A stretch of DNA of 64,000 nt from positions 4,216,001 through 4,280,000 of the forward strand of contig NC_013929.1 in the NCBI RefSeq assembly GCF_000091305.1, read 5' to 3'. A model generated the notes under the pieces. That model was not told the DNA's origin. It was given only the letters and a program-made list of their open reading frames with translations, and searched no databases. Origin of the DNA: Streptomyces scabiei 87.22. Its GTDB lineage: Bacteria; Actinomycetota; Actinomycetes; Streptomycetales; Streptomycetaceae. Positions 7,904 through 17,820 of the stretch are shown piece after piece. Numbering within the stretch: the stretch's first letter is position 1; each line of letters begins with the position of its first letter. The translations under genes were made by a program, and so were the position numbers.

Positions 7904-7931
7904 AGTCTAGGCCCTGCTAAAGAGACCGTAA
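7904..7931 (-). promoter_or_regulatory. Candidate promoter of the second complex I operon
   Basis: On the minus strand the hexamer TTACGG (7931-7926) is followed after 16 bases by TAGACT (7909-7904), which fits the TANNNT pattern of housekeeping -10 boxes. The -35 match is poor. Transcription would start about 85 bases before the nuoA GTG. The divergent kinase gene begins at 8103, so this 290-bp gap must carry control signals for both directions. Confidence 0.35.
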
Positions 7932-8102
7932 GCAGCCCGTCACGGGTCGGTGCTCCCGGGTGCCGGGCCGGCCGGGCGGGACGACGCGTGGGGAGAGAGT
8001 GGCGGGATGGCACAGCACGGGGTGGGGTGGGGTTTTCCCCAGGGCGGCCGGGGCGGTCCGCCTCATGGCGCGGAGCCTGAGCGGGCGGGCAGGGTGGAGG
8101 GC

Positions 8103-9323
8103 ATGACCGCATCCCCAACCTCCGGCTCCGGACGGCCGTCCGGTCGTCCGCTGCCCTCCCGTCAGACGCCGTCGGAGCCGTTGCCGCCGGCGCGGTTCGC
8201 CTTCGGGGGACAGACGTGGCGGGAGATCGCGCATCTGCTGGCGAACCTGCCCTGCGCGCTGCTCGGGTTCGTGTACGTGACGACGGTGCTGTTCACCAGT
8301 GCCTTCCTGACGTTGACGGTGATCGGTTTTCCGCTGCTCGCCGCCGCGCTGATGGGGGCCCGGCAGCTGGGACGGCTGGAGCGGATGCGGGCGCGGGGGC
8401 TGCTGAAGGTACGGGTGGACGAGCCGAGTCCGCTGCCGTTCCGGGGCAAGGGCCGGCGGGCGGACGAGGGGTTCGTCGCGCAGGTGTGGATGAGCGTGAA
8501 GGATCCCGTCGGCTGGCGTTCGATGCTGTACGAGCTGATCCGGATGCCGTGGGCCGTCGCAACGTTCGTCATCACCCTTACGGGGCTGTTCGTGGCGTGG
8601 CCGGTGCTGCCGTTCATCGTGCGGGGGCTGACGAACGTGGACCGGGCGATGGTGCGGTCGCTGCTGTCGCCGTCCGACGAGCTGGAGCGGCGGATCGCGG
8701 AGCTGGAGTCCGACCGGGGGGTGGTGGTCGACACGGCCGCGGCCGACATGCGGCGGATCGAACGCGATCTGCACGACGGGGCGCAGGCCCGGCTGGTGAA
8801 CCTGGCGATGGGGCTCGGGCTGGCCAAGGAGAAGCTGCTGGAGGACCCCGACGCGGCCGCCACGATGGTGGAGGAGGCGCACGGGGAGGTGAAGCTGGCG
8901 CTGCAGGAGCTGCGGGACCTCGCGCGGGGCATCCATCCCGCCGTGCTGACGGACCGGGGGCTCGACGCGGCGCTCTCCTCGGTCGCCTCGCGCTGCGCCG
9001 CGCCGGTGAAGGTGAGCGTCGACCTGGCGGCACGGCCGGCCGCCGCGATCGAGGGCATCGCGTACTTCACGGTGTCCGAGCTGCTGCAGAACATCAGCAA
9101 GCACAGCGGGGCGAAGGCCGCCTCGGTGGATGTCTGGCGGTCCGACGACCGGCTGCTGATCCAGGTGTGGGACGACGGGCGCGGGGGCGCGCGGCTCGAC
9201 GGGGGGAGCGGGATCGCGGGGCTGGCGGAGCGGCTCGACGCGGTCGACGGCGTGTTCGTGATCGAGTCGCCGGTGGGCGGGCCCACGACGGTGACCGCGG
9301 AACTGCCCTGGCGGGGGCGGTGA
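8103..9323 (+). CDS. Membrane sensor histidine kinase (HisKA_3/HATPase), copy 1
   Basis: A 406-residue kinase. An N-terminal region with four or so membrane segments (residues 35-170, a sensor-like domain seen in actinobacterial kinases) is followed by a HisKA_3 dimerisation domain. The H-box RRIERDLHDGAQ places the phosphorylated histidine at 224. The C-terminal HATPase has N-box LLQNISKHSGA and G-boxes WDDGRGG and GGSGIAGLAERL. The ATG at 8103 follows GGAGGG; the open frame further upstream to 7950 lacks a ribosome site. From the kinase core onwards it closely resembles the next kinase (9525-10856), and the two share the response regulator at 11197. Confidence 0.92.
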   Translation: MTASPTSGSGRPSGRPLPSRQTPSEPLPPARFAFGGQTWREIAHLLANLPCALLGFVYVTTVLFTSAFLTLTVIGFPLLAAALMGARQLGRLERMRARGLLKVRVDEPSPLPFRGKGRRADEGFVAQVWMSVKDPVGWRSMLYELIRMPWAVATFVITLTGLFVAWPVLPFIVRGLTNVDRAMVRSLLSPSDELERRIAELESDRGVVVDTAAADMRRIERDLHDGAQARLVNLAMGLGLAKEKLLEDPDAAATMVEEAHGEVKLALQELRDLARGIHPAVLTDRGLDAALSSVASRCAAPVKVSVDLAARPAAAIEGIAYFTVSELLQNISKHSGAKAASVDVWRSDDRLLIQVWDDGRGGARLDGGSGIAGLAERLDAVDGVFVIESPVGGPTTVTAELPWRGR

Positions 9324-9336
9324 CCCGGACCTGCTA

Positions 9337-9402
9337 GGACCCGCTCATGCCGAAGGGGCGCCCACGACCGGTCGTGGGCGCCCCTTCGGCATGAGCGGGT
9401 CC
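9337..9402. terminator. 66-bp perfect palindrome between the two kinases; likely terminator
   Basis: The 33 bases from 9337 to 9369 are the exact reverse complement of 9370-9402, with no spacer at all (centre ACC|GGT). It begins 13 bases after the first kinase stop. As RNA it would form a 30-bp hairpin with a minimal loop and no following U-tract, which is usual for Streptomyces terminators. The length and perfection are unusual. Confidence 0.8.
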
Positions 9403-9524
9403 GGGAGGGTGGGGAAAACCCCCGCAACGAGAGGCCGACGCGCTCCATGGTTCCGGCGGGCGGGGGCGAGGAGGGTGGAGGTACGACATCGGGACTGCGG
9501 GACAAGCGAGGGCGGGCGACGGTG

Positions 9525-10856
9525 ATGGCCATGGAGTACGGGGACGGGTACGGGAGTTGGGGCGAGGAGCGGCGGCACCGGCTGCCGGCCGGGTTGCGGG
9601 CGCCGGTCGAGGCGCGCAGCTGGCGGGAGTTCGGGTACGTGCTGCTCGGGCTGCCGGTCGGGATCCTGCTGTTCACGTACGCCGTGACGATGGTGTCGGT
9701 CGGCGCGGGGCTGCTCGTCACGTTCCTCGGGGTCCCGGTGCTGGCGGCGGGGCTGGCCGGGTGCCGGGGGTTCGGCGCGCTGGAGCGTGCGCGGGCGCGG
9801 GCCCTGCTCGGGGCGGAGGTGTCCGCGCCGGAGCCGCTGCGCCCGAAGGGGCGCGGGGCGATGGCGTGGATGGGCGCCGTGCTGCGCAGCGGGTCGTCGT
9901 GGCGGCAGCTGCTGTACGCGGTGATCCAGTTCCCGTGGTCGGTGTTCTCGTTCGTCGTGGCGGTGACCTTCTGGACGTACGGGTGGGCGATGCTGACGTA
10001 TCCCCTGTGGTTCTGGGTGTTCCCCGTGTGGGCCGGGCAGGACGGGCTGCAGCTGTACGGGGACGAGACGCACTCCGTGTATCTCGACAACCCGTTCGAG
10101 GTGACCATGACCGCGCTGGTCGGGCTGCTCTTCACGATGGCCTCGCCGTGGATCGTGCGGGGGCTGACGACGGTCGACCGGGTGATGGTGGGTGCGCTGC
10201 TCGGCCCGTCGCGGCTGGGGGCGCGGGTCGTGGAGCTGGAGTCGGACCGGGGCGTCGTGGTCGACACGGCGGCCGCCGATCTGCGGCGGATCGAGCGCGA
10301 TCTGCACGACGGGGCGCAGGCCCGGCTGGTGGCGCTGGCGATGGATCTGGGGCTGGCGAAGGAGAAGCTGGCGGAGGACCCGCGGGCGGCGGCGGTGATG
10401 GTGGACTCGGCGCACGGTGAGGTGAAGACGGCGCTCCAGGAACTGCGGGACCTCGCGCGGGGCATCCATCCCGCCGTGCTGACGGACCGGGGCCTCGACG
10501 CGGCGCTCTCGTCGGTGGCGTCGCGGTGCACGGTGCCGGTGGTGGTGGACGTGGACCTGCCGGCGCGGCCGGTGCCGGCGATCGAGGGCATCGCGTACTT
10601 CACCGTCTCCGAGCTGCTGCAGAACGTCAGCAAGCACGCGGGGGCCTCGCGGGCGACGGTGGACGTGTGGAAGGTCGAGAACCGGCTGATGCTCCAGGTC
10701 GCCGACGACGGCGTGGGCGGCGCCGACACCGGCAGCGGCTCCGGCCTCGCGGGCCTCGCCGAACGGATCGGTGCGGTCGACGGCATCCTGGTCGTCGACT
10801 CCCCGGCCGGCGGCCCGACCCGCGTGACGGCGGAGCTGCCGTGGCGGGCGGTCTGA
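9525..10856 (+). CDS. Membrane sensor histidine kinase (HisKA_3/HATPase), copy 2
   Basis: A 443-residue paralogue of the preceding kinase. The membrane part (residues 35-215) has an inserted stretch of about 35 aromatic-rich and acidic residues (FWTYGWAMLTYPLWFWVFP, then an external-looking loop) absent from copy 1, which may change the stimulus sensed. The H-box RRIERDLHDGAQ puts the phosphorylated histidine at 261. The HATPase motifs LLQNVSKHAGA, ADDGVGG and GSGLAGLAERIG are present. Start: ATG 9525 gives the same N-terminal length as copy 1. An ATG at 9447 in the same frame cannot be excluded. The product probably signals to the regulator at 11197. Confidence 0.9.
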   Translation: MAMEYGDGYGSWGEERRHRLPAGLRAPVEARSWREFGYVLLGLPVGILLFTYAVTMVSVGAGLLVTFLGVPVLAAGLAGCRGFGALERARARALLGAEVSAPEPLRPKGRGAMAWMGAVLRSGSSWRQLLYAVIQFPWSVFSFVVAVTFWTYGWAMLTYPLWFWVFPVWAGQDGLQLYGDETHSVYLDNPFEVTMTALVGLLFTMASPWIVRGLTTVDRVMVGALLGPSRLGARVVELESDRGVVVDTAAADLRRIERDLHDGAQARLVALAMDLGLAKEKLAEDPRAAAVMVDSAHGEVKTALQELRDLARGIHPAVLTDRGLDAALSSVASRCTVPVVVDVDLPARPVPAIEGIAYFTVSELLQNVSKHAGASRATVDVWKVENRLMLQVADDGVGGADTGSGSGLAGLAERIGAVDGILVVDSPAGGPTRVTAELPWRAV

Positions 10857-10951
10857 AGGGGACGGGGGCCTGAATCTGAAGGGGACGGGGGCCTGAAGGG
10901 GACGGGGGCCTGAGGGAAGTGGGGGGCCTGAGGGAAGTGGGGGCGGCCTGA
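10853..10951. repeat. Short G-rich tandem repeats after kinase 2
   Basis: Starting at the kinase stop codon, a 17-base unit CTGAAGGGGACGGGGGC occurs three times (one copy offset by six bases). Two copies of a related unit, CTGAGGGAAGTGGGGG-like, follow. No gene is visible between here and 11197. The array looks like replication-slippage product in non-coding DNA. Confidence 0.7.
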
Positions 10952-11196
10952 CGGAGGCGAGGCGGGACGGCGGCGGGGAAAGCACGCAAGCGCGTCCAGG
11001 GGTGTCCGCCCCTGGGCGCGCTTGCGTGTCCTCCCCTCCGGGGCGGCGGCATTCGGCCAGTTGCCCGGTGTTCCTGACCTGAATCCCTGCTCTCGACGGA
11101 GCCCCGGCGTCCCGATGCTGAAATGCTGGGGGCTGTCGTACGGGGCGGGCCCGGAACACGGGTCGGCCGGCGGCGGGTGTCGTGGGGGGACGAGAC
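10857..11196. other. 340-bp intergenic stretch between kinase 2 and the response regulator
   Basis: It holds the G-rich repeats at its left end, a strong hairpin at 10984-11027 and then about 170 bases of ordinary sequence. The hairpin suggests that the regulator at 11197 has its own promoter, but I could not pick a convincing -35/-10 pair. Confidence 0.6.
10984..11027 (+). terminator. Hairpin terminator downstream of kinase 2
   Basis: ACGCAAGCGCG (10984-10994) pairs with CGCGCTTGCGT (11017-11027). The stem continues inward through a single G-U pair to CCAGGGG/CCCCTGG with a small loop. There is no U-tract. Confidence 0.75.
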
Positions 11197-11868
11197 GTGG
11201 AGGACAGGGTGCGGGTGGTCATCGCCGAGGATTCGGTGCTGTTGCGCGAAGGGCTGACGCGGCTGCTGACCGACCGTGGGCACGACGTCGTGGCGGGGGT
11301 CGGGGACGGGAACGCCCTGATCAAGACGATCACGGAGTTCGCGGCGCAGGGAGACCTGCCGGACGTGGTCGTGGCGGACGTACGGATGCCTCCGACGCAC
11401 ACCGACGAAGGCGTACGGGCCGCCGTGCAGCTGCGGAAGCAGCATCCGGAGCTGGGGGTGCTCGTCCTGTCCCAGTACGTGGAGGAGCGCTACGCCACCG
11501 AACTGCTCGCGGGGTCCAGTCGCGGCGTCGGCTATCTGCTGAAGGACCGGGTGGCCGAGGTCCGGGAGTTCGTGGACGCGGTGGTCCGGGTGGCGCGGGG
11601 CGGCACCGCGCTGGACCCGGAGGTGGTCGCGCAGCTGCTCGGGCGGAGCCGGAAGCAGCACGTGCTCGCGGGGCTCACCCCCAGGGAGCGTGAGGTGCTG
11701 GGGCTGATGGCGGAGGGGCGGACCAACTCGGCGGTCGCCCGGCAGCTGGTCGTGAGCGACGGAGCCGTCGAGAAGCACGTCAGCAACATCTTCCTGAAGC
11801 TGGGGCTGTCGCAGAGCGACGGGGACCACCGCCGGGTGCTGGCGGTGCTCACCTACCTCAACTCATGA
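11197..11868 (+). CDS. Two-component response regulator, NarL/LuxR type
   Basis: A 223-residue DNA-binding regulator. The receiver domain (residues 5-125) has the acidic pocket E11-D12, the phosphorylated aspartate D61 in VADVRMP and the lysine K116 in YLLKDRV. The LuxR-type helix-turn-helix occupies about 160-215 (LTPREREVLGLMAEGRTNSAVA, GAVEKHVSNIFLKLGL). The GTG at 11197 follows a GGGGGGACGA ribosome site; a GTG at 11182 in the same frame would sit on that site. It is the only regulator near the two kinases and so the likely partner of both. Possible targets are the flanking complex I and KGOR operons, by inference from position only. Confidence 0.93.
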   Translation: MEDRVRVVIAEDSVLLREGLTRLLTDRGHDVVAGVGDGNALIKTITEFAAQGDLPDVVVADVRMPPTHTDEGVRAAVQLRKQHPELGVLVLSQYVEERYATELLAGSSRGVGYLLKDRVAEVREFVDAVVRVARGGTALDPEVVAQLLGRSRKQHVLAGLTPREREVLGLMAEGRTNSAVARQLVVSDGAVEKHVSNIFLKLGLSQSDGDHRRVLAVLTYLNS

Positions 11869-12184
11869 TCCTCTGACACCGTGTCAGACAGGAGGGGGCA
11901 GCCGGGGCGGCCACGCGGGACGCGACGCACGAGGCGGTGACGCGGGCCCGTGCCACTCGCCCGTCGCCGTCCGGACCGAGAACCGCCCGCCGGGCTGTGC
12001 GCGTCCTCGGAGGAAGTGACACGGACGGGTAAAACATGACAAGTCAGGGCGCCGGGCGACGGCGAAACAACGTCCATCGGGCGAAAGAGCCAGGGAAGGT
12101 CACCCTTGCCGACGTAATGTTGTTCTTGGGAGGGCCGGCGGGACGGCCGTTCCCGGACAGCCGCCCCGAGGGAGGTCCAGTTCA
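11869..12184. other. 316-bp intergenic stretch before korA
   Basis: No gene is visible. A short inverted repeat CTGACAC-C-GTGTCAG lies at 11873-11887, just after the regulator stop. It is too tight to be a good terminator and could be a protein-binding site. The korA ribosome site GGGAGG is near 12171. I found no clear promoter hexamers. Confidence 0.5.
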
Positions 12185-14114
<1,930 letters not shown>

Positions 14115-14122
<8 letters not shown>

Positions 14123-15176
14123 CATCGGCAACGAGCTGCTGCAGCTGGTCCCCAAGGCCACGGCGCGGCAGTCCATGAAGGACTTCAAGTCCGACCAGGA
14201 GGTGCGCTGGTGCCCCGGCTGCGGTGACTACGCGATCCTCGCCGCCGTGCAGGGCTTCATGCCCGAACTGGGCCTGGCGAAGGAGAACATCGTCTTCGTC
14301 TCGGGCATCGGCTGCTCGTCCCGTTTCCCGTACTACATGGACACGTACGGGATGCACTCGATCCACGGGCGGGCACCGGCCATCGCGACCGGGCTCGCCA
14401 CCTCGCGGCGCGACCTGTCGGTCTGGGTGGTGACCGGTGACGGCGACGCCCTCTCCATCGGCGGCAACCACCTCATCCACGCCCTGCGGCGCAACGTGAA
14501 CCTGAAGATCCTGCTCTTCAACAACCGCATCTACGGCCTGACCAAGGGGCAGTACTCCCCCACCTCCGAGGTCGGGAAGATCACCAAGTCGACGCCGATG
14601 GGGTCGCTGGACGCGCCCTTCAACCCGGTGTCGCTCGCGCTCGGCGCGGAGGCGTCGTTCGTGGCGCGGACGGTCGACTCCGACCGCAAGCACCTGACGG
14701 AGGTGCTGCGTCAGGCCGCGGAGCACCCCGGTACGGCCCTGGTGGAGATCTACCAGAACTGCAACATCTTCAACGACAACGCCTTCGAGGTCCTCAAGGA
14801 CCGGCAGCAGGCGGAGGAGGCCGTGATCCGGCTGGAGCACGGCGAGCAGATCCGGTTCGGGGCGGACCGGTCTCGAGGGGTCGTCCGGGACGAGGCGACC
14901 GGTGACCTGCGGATCGTCACCGTCACACCGGAGAACGAGTCGCGGGTCCTGGTCCACGACGCGCACGCGGCGTCCCCGACGACCGCGTTCGCGCTGTCGC
15001 GGCTCGCCGACCCGGACACCCTCCACCACACCCCGATCGGGGTCCTGCGGTCCGTCCGGCGGCCCGTCTACGACACCCAGATGGCCGACCAACTCGACTC
15101 CGCCATCGAGCAGTTCGGCAAGGGCGACCTGTCGGCACTGCTGGCGGGCGGGGACACCTGGACGGTCGTGGGCTGA
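14115..15176 (+). CDS. korB: 2-oxoacid:ferredoxin oxidoreductase (KGOR-type) beta subunit, TPP-binding
   Basis: A 353-residue catalytic subunit that binds thiamine diphosphate and one [4Fe-4S] cluster. Cluster cysteines are C33 and C36 (RWCPGCGDYA), C67 (GIGCSSRFP) and a later one in IYQNCNIFND. The TPP/Mg motif runs from VTGDGDALSIGG (about 107) to LKILLFNNRIYG (about 130). No separate ferredoxin-like delta subunit is encoded next to it, which is normal for the two-gene form. The ATG lies inside the korA end, so the two subunits are translationally coupled. Which ferredoxin it reduces is not shown here; a complex I lacking NuoEFG is encoded about 4 kb away. Confidence 0.95.
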
Positions 15177-15210
15177 GCATGAACGGCTGACGGCCGACCT
15201 CGCGAGCGTG

Positions 15211-15239
15211 GGGCCCGGGTCTGGTTCAGGCCCGGGCCC
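15211..15239. terminator. Bidirectional terminator between korB and hxlR
   Basis: GGGCCCGGGTCT (15211-15222) pairs with AGGCCCGGGCCC (15228-15239) through one G-U pair and a 5-base loop. The hxlR stop codon (15226-15228, minus strand) lies in the loop and first stem base, so the hairpin serves both converging genes. Confidence 0.75.
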
Positions 15240-15654
15240 TGTCGTACGCCCGGCGCGCCTCGTCGTACGTCCGGCGGGCCGCCTGCACCTGGTCCATGCG
15301 CTCCTGCGTCCAGCTCGCGAGGGCGCGGACCTGTTCGGCCGCCTCGCGGCCGAGGTCGGTGAGGGAGTAGTCGACACGGGGCGGGATGACGGGCTTGGCG
15401 TCGCGATGGACGAGGCCGTCGCGCTCCAGGGTCTGGAGGGTCTGGGTCAGCATCTTCTCGCTGACCCGGCCGATGGCCCGGCGCAGCTCGCCGAAGCGGT
15501 AGGGCCGCTCCAGGAGCGAGATCAGGACGAGGACACCCCAGCGGCTCGTGACGTGCTCCAGGACGAGGCGGTGGGGGCACATCCCCTCGCCGCCGTTCGG
15601 CCCGTCCGTGATCGCGGGCTGCGTCGACATCACACGTACATTACTTACGGCCAT
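15226..15654 (-). CDS. HxlR-family winged-helix transcriptional regulator
   Basis: A 142-residue regulator with the HxlR fold. CPHRLVLEHVTSRWGVLVLISLL (residues 25-48) holds the conserved cysteine, often a redox or electrophile sensor. The helix-turn-helix FGELRRAIGRVSEKMLTQTLQTLERDGLV and the wing with PRVDYSLTDLG follow. The ATG at 15654 has AAGG 7 bases upstream, and an ATG at 15630 is an alternative. It is divergent from the NmrA-type reductase at 15746, a common pairing in which the regulator represses both genes. An inverted repeat covers the gap. Confidence 0.92.
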   Translation of the reverse strand: MAVSNVRVMSTQPAITDGPNGGEGMCPHRLVLEHVTSRWGVLVLISLLERPYRFGELRRAIGRVSEKMLTQTLQTLERDGLVHRDAKPVIPPRVDYSLTDLGREAAEQVRALASWTQERMDQVQAARRTYDEARRAYDRARA

Positions 15655-15657
15655 GCC

Positions 15658-15682
15658 AGTACCTTACTTCAAAGTGGGTACT
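15658..15682. promoter_or_regulatory. Candidate HxlR operator between hxlR and the NmrA-type reductase gene
   Basis: AGTACC (15658-15663) and GGTACT (15677-15682) form a perfect inverted repeat with a 13-base spacer. The site begins 4 bases upstream of the hxlR ATG and overlaps its ribosome site. A TAGGGT box, a possible -10 for the reductase gene, lies at about 15706. Position and symmetry fit a dimeric repressor; binding is inferred. Confidence 0.6.
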
Positions 15683-15745
15683 TTCGCAGAGTTAGCGCAC
15701 TCCCTAGGGTTAGTGGCGTACCCGCCCCCCTGGAGGAGTTTCACC

Positions 15746-16600
15746 ATGAGCATCGTCGTCACCGGAGCGACCGGACACCTCGGCAAGTTCGTCGTCGAGG
15801 GGCTGCTGGAGAAGGTTCCGGCCGAGCAGATCACGGCCGTCGTCCGCAGCGAGGAGAAGGCCGCCGGGTTCGCGGCGCGCGGCGTGAAGATCGCCGTCGC
15901 CGACTACAGCGCCCCCGAGACCTTCGACGGCGTCTTCGCCGCCGGTGACAAGGTGCTGCTGATCTCCAGCAGCGAGGTCGACAAGGACCGCACCGCCCAG
16001 CACCGGGTCGTGATCGACGCCGCCAAGGCGGCCGGGGTCGCGCTCCTCGCCTACACCAGCGCGCCCGGCAGCCTGACGGCCGCCCTCGCGGACGACCACC
16101 GGGCCACCGAGGAGGCGCTGCTCGCCTCCGGTCTGCCGTACGCCCTGCTGCGCAACGGCTGGTACCACGAGAACTACACCGAGCAGCTCGCGCCGGTGCT
16201 GCAGTACAACGCCGTCACGCACGCCGCCGGCGAGGGCCGGGTCTCCTCCGCGCCCCGCGCGGACTACGCCGCCGCCGCGGTCACCGTACTCACCGGTGAG
16301 GGCCACGAGAACCAGACGTACGAGCTGGGCGGCGACATCGCCTGGAGCTTCGCCGAGTACGCGGCCGAGCTGAGCGCGCAGACGGGCAAGGAGATAGCGA
16401 ACAACCCCGTGCCCGCCGACGCGCTGGTCGGCATCCTCACCGGCGCCGGCCTCCCCGAGGGCTTCGCCGCCGTTCTCGCGGGCGTGGACGCGTCCATCGA
16501 GAAGGGCGAGCTGGCCATCTCCTCCGGCGACCTCTCCCGCCTCATCGGCCGCCCCACCACCCCGCTCGCGGACTCGATCGCGACGGCCCTGAAGGGCTGA
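15746..16600 (+). CDS. NmrA-like NAD(P)-binding oxidoreductase (QorB/NAD(P)H:quinone oxidoreductase type)
   Basis: A 284-residue atypical short-chain dehydrogenase. The N-terminal dinucleotide-binding motif is VTGATGHLGKFVVEGLL (residues 5-21). The NmrA family features VLLISSSEVDKDRTAQHRVVIDAAKAAG and YTSAPGSLTAALADDHRATEEALLASG follow, with LRNGWYHENYTEQL near 135. Homologues of this length include QorB quinone reductases; no classical Tyr-x-x-x-Lys pair is needed there. The ATG at 15746 follows TGGAGGAG. Divergence from hxlR suggests induction by electrophiles or quinones. The substrate is not determined. Confidence 0.88.
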   Translation: MSIVVTGATGHLGKFVVEGLLEKVPAEQITAVVRSEEKAAGFAARGVKIAVADYSAPETFDGVFAAGDKVLLISSSEVDKDRTAQHRVVIDAAKAAGVALLAYTSAPGSLTAALADDHRATEEALLASGLPYALLRNGWYHENYTEQLAPVLQYNAVTHAAGEGRVSSAPRADYAAAAVTVLTGEGHENQTYELGGDIAWSFAEYAAELSAQTGKEIANNPVPADALVGILTGAGLPEGFAAVLAGVDASIEKGELAISSGDLSRLIGRPTTPLADSIATALKG

Positions 16601-16632
16601 CCGCCGGGGCGGCCACCGCCCGCCTCGGGGCC

Positions 16633-16682
16633 ACCCCCGACTGTCATGACCGTATGCCGATACGGGCATGACAGTCGGGGGT
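16633..16682. terminator. Hairpin terminator after the NmrA-type gene
   Basis: ACCCCCGACTGTCATG (16633-16648) pairs perfectly with CATGACAGTCGGGGGT (16667-16682). The 18-base interior contains a second small stem, CGTAT/ATACG. The element lies between two plus-strand genes. Confidence 0.8.
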
Positions 16683-16743
16683 GCTCGGCGTTACCTTCGT
16701 GAGGGCTGGGTCGCGGTGGTGCGGCCGGTGAGAAGGAGGGGCC

Positions 16744-17703
16744 GTGGCGGCGCAGTCGAGGGGCGAACACCGGACAGGGCTGCTGAACGGCTTCGCCGCG
16801 TACGGAATGTGGGGGATCGTCCCGCTGTTCTGGCCGCTGCTGAAGCCCTCCGGGGCGGTGGAGATACTCGCCCACCGCATGGTCTGGTCCCTCGCGGTCG
16901 TCGGCGTCGCCCTGCTGGTGCTGCGGCGCTGGTCCTGGGCCGGTGAGCTGCTGCGGCAGCCGCGCAAGCTGGCCCTGGTCGCGGTCGCGGCGGCGGTGAT
17001 CACCGTCAACTGGGGCGTGTACATCTGGGCGGTCAACGCCCACCAGGTGGTCGAGGCCTCCCTCGGGTACTTCATCAACCCGCTCGTCACCATCGCCATC
17101 GGCGTCCTGCTGCTGAAGGAACGGCTGCGGCCCGTGCAGTGGACGGCGGTCGGCGTGGGCTTCGCGGCCGTCCTCGTGCTCACCGTCGGGTACGGACGGC
17201 CTCCGTGGATCTCCCTCTGCCTCGCCTTCTCCTTCGCCACGTACGGGCTGGTGAAGAAGAAGGTCAACCTGGGCGGCGTCGAGTCGCTCGCCGCGGAGAC
17301 CGCGATCCAGTTCCTGCCCGCGCTGGCCTATCTGCTGTGGCTGGGCTCCCGCCAGGACGCCACCTTCGGCGCGCACGGGACGGGGCACGCCCTGCTCCTG
17401 GCCGCGACCGGACTGGTGACCGCGCTGCCGCTCGTCTGCTTCGGGGCGGCCGCGATCCGGGTGCCGCTGTCCACGCTGGGACTGCTGCAGTACCTGGCGC
17501 CGGTGTTCCAGTTCCTGCTGGGCGTTGTCTACTTCCGCGAGGCGATGCCGCCCGAGCGGTGGGCCGGTTTCGCGCTGGTGTGGCTGGCGCTGTCGCTGCT
17601 GACCTGGGACGCACTGCGGACGGCCCGGGCGGCGCGGCGGCGGCTGGAGGAGCTGACCGCCGTCGCCGAGGTGGCCGAGGCGCGAACCCCGCTGGCCAAA
17701 TAG
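16744..17703 (+). CDS. rarD: RarD-like EamA/DMT-family transporter
   Basis: A 319-residue membrane protein with ten predicted helices in two EamA repeats. RarD family segments are clear: GLLNGFAAYGMWGIVPLFWPLL, EILAHRMVWSL, NWGVYIWAVNAHQVVEASLGYFINPL and FSFATYGLVKK. Members are predicted permeases of small metabolites, historically linked to chloramphenicol sensitivity; no substrate is established. The GTG at 16744 follows GAAGGAGG at a good distance. The C-terminal 35 residues are a charged cytoplasmic tail. Confidence 0.93.
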   Translation: MAAQSRGEHRTGLLNGFAAYGMWGIVPLFWPLLKPSGAVEILAHRMVWSLAVVGVALLVLRRWSWAGELLRQPRKLALVAVAAAVITVNWGVYIWAVNAHQVVEASLGYFINPLVTIAIGVLLLKERLRPVQWTAVGVGFAAVLVLTVGYGRPPWISLCLAFSFATYGLVKKKVNLGGVESLAAETAIQFLPALAYLLWLGSRQDATFGAHGTGHALLLAATGLVTALPLVCFGAAAIRVPLSTLGLLQYLAPVFQFLLGVVYFREAMPPERWAGFALVWLALSLLTWDALRTARAARRRLEELTAVAEVAEARTPLAK

Positions 17704-17708
17704 CACCC

Positions 17709-17738
17709 TTGACGGAGAGTCAGTCCCGCCCGCACCAT
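17709..17738 (+). promoter_or_regulatory. Candidate promoter of the aminopeptidase gene
   Basis: TTGACG (17709-17714) is a near-consensus -35. CACCAT (17733-17738) lies 18 bases further and is a weak -10. It sits in the 117-bp gap after rarD. Confidence 0.35.
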
Positions 17739-17820
17739 CCAGGCACCTCATTCACCGGTTTCGCCATGGACACATCAACAGTGCGTCCAGGGTGATTCCA
17801 TGGAATCCGGAGCCCCCACT

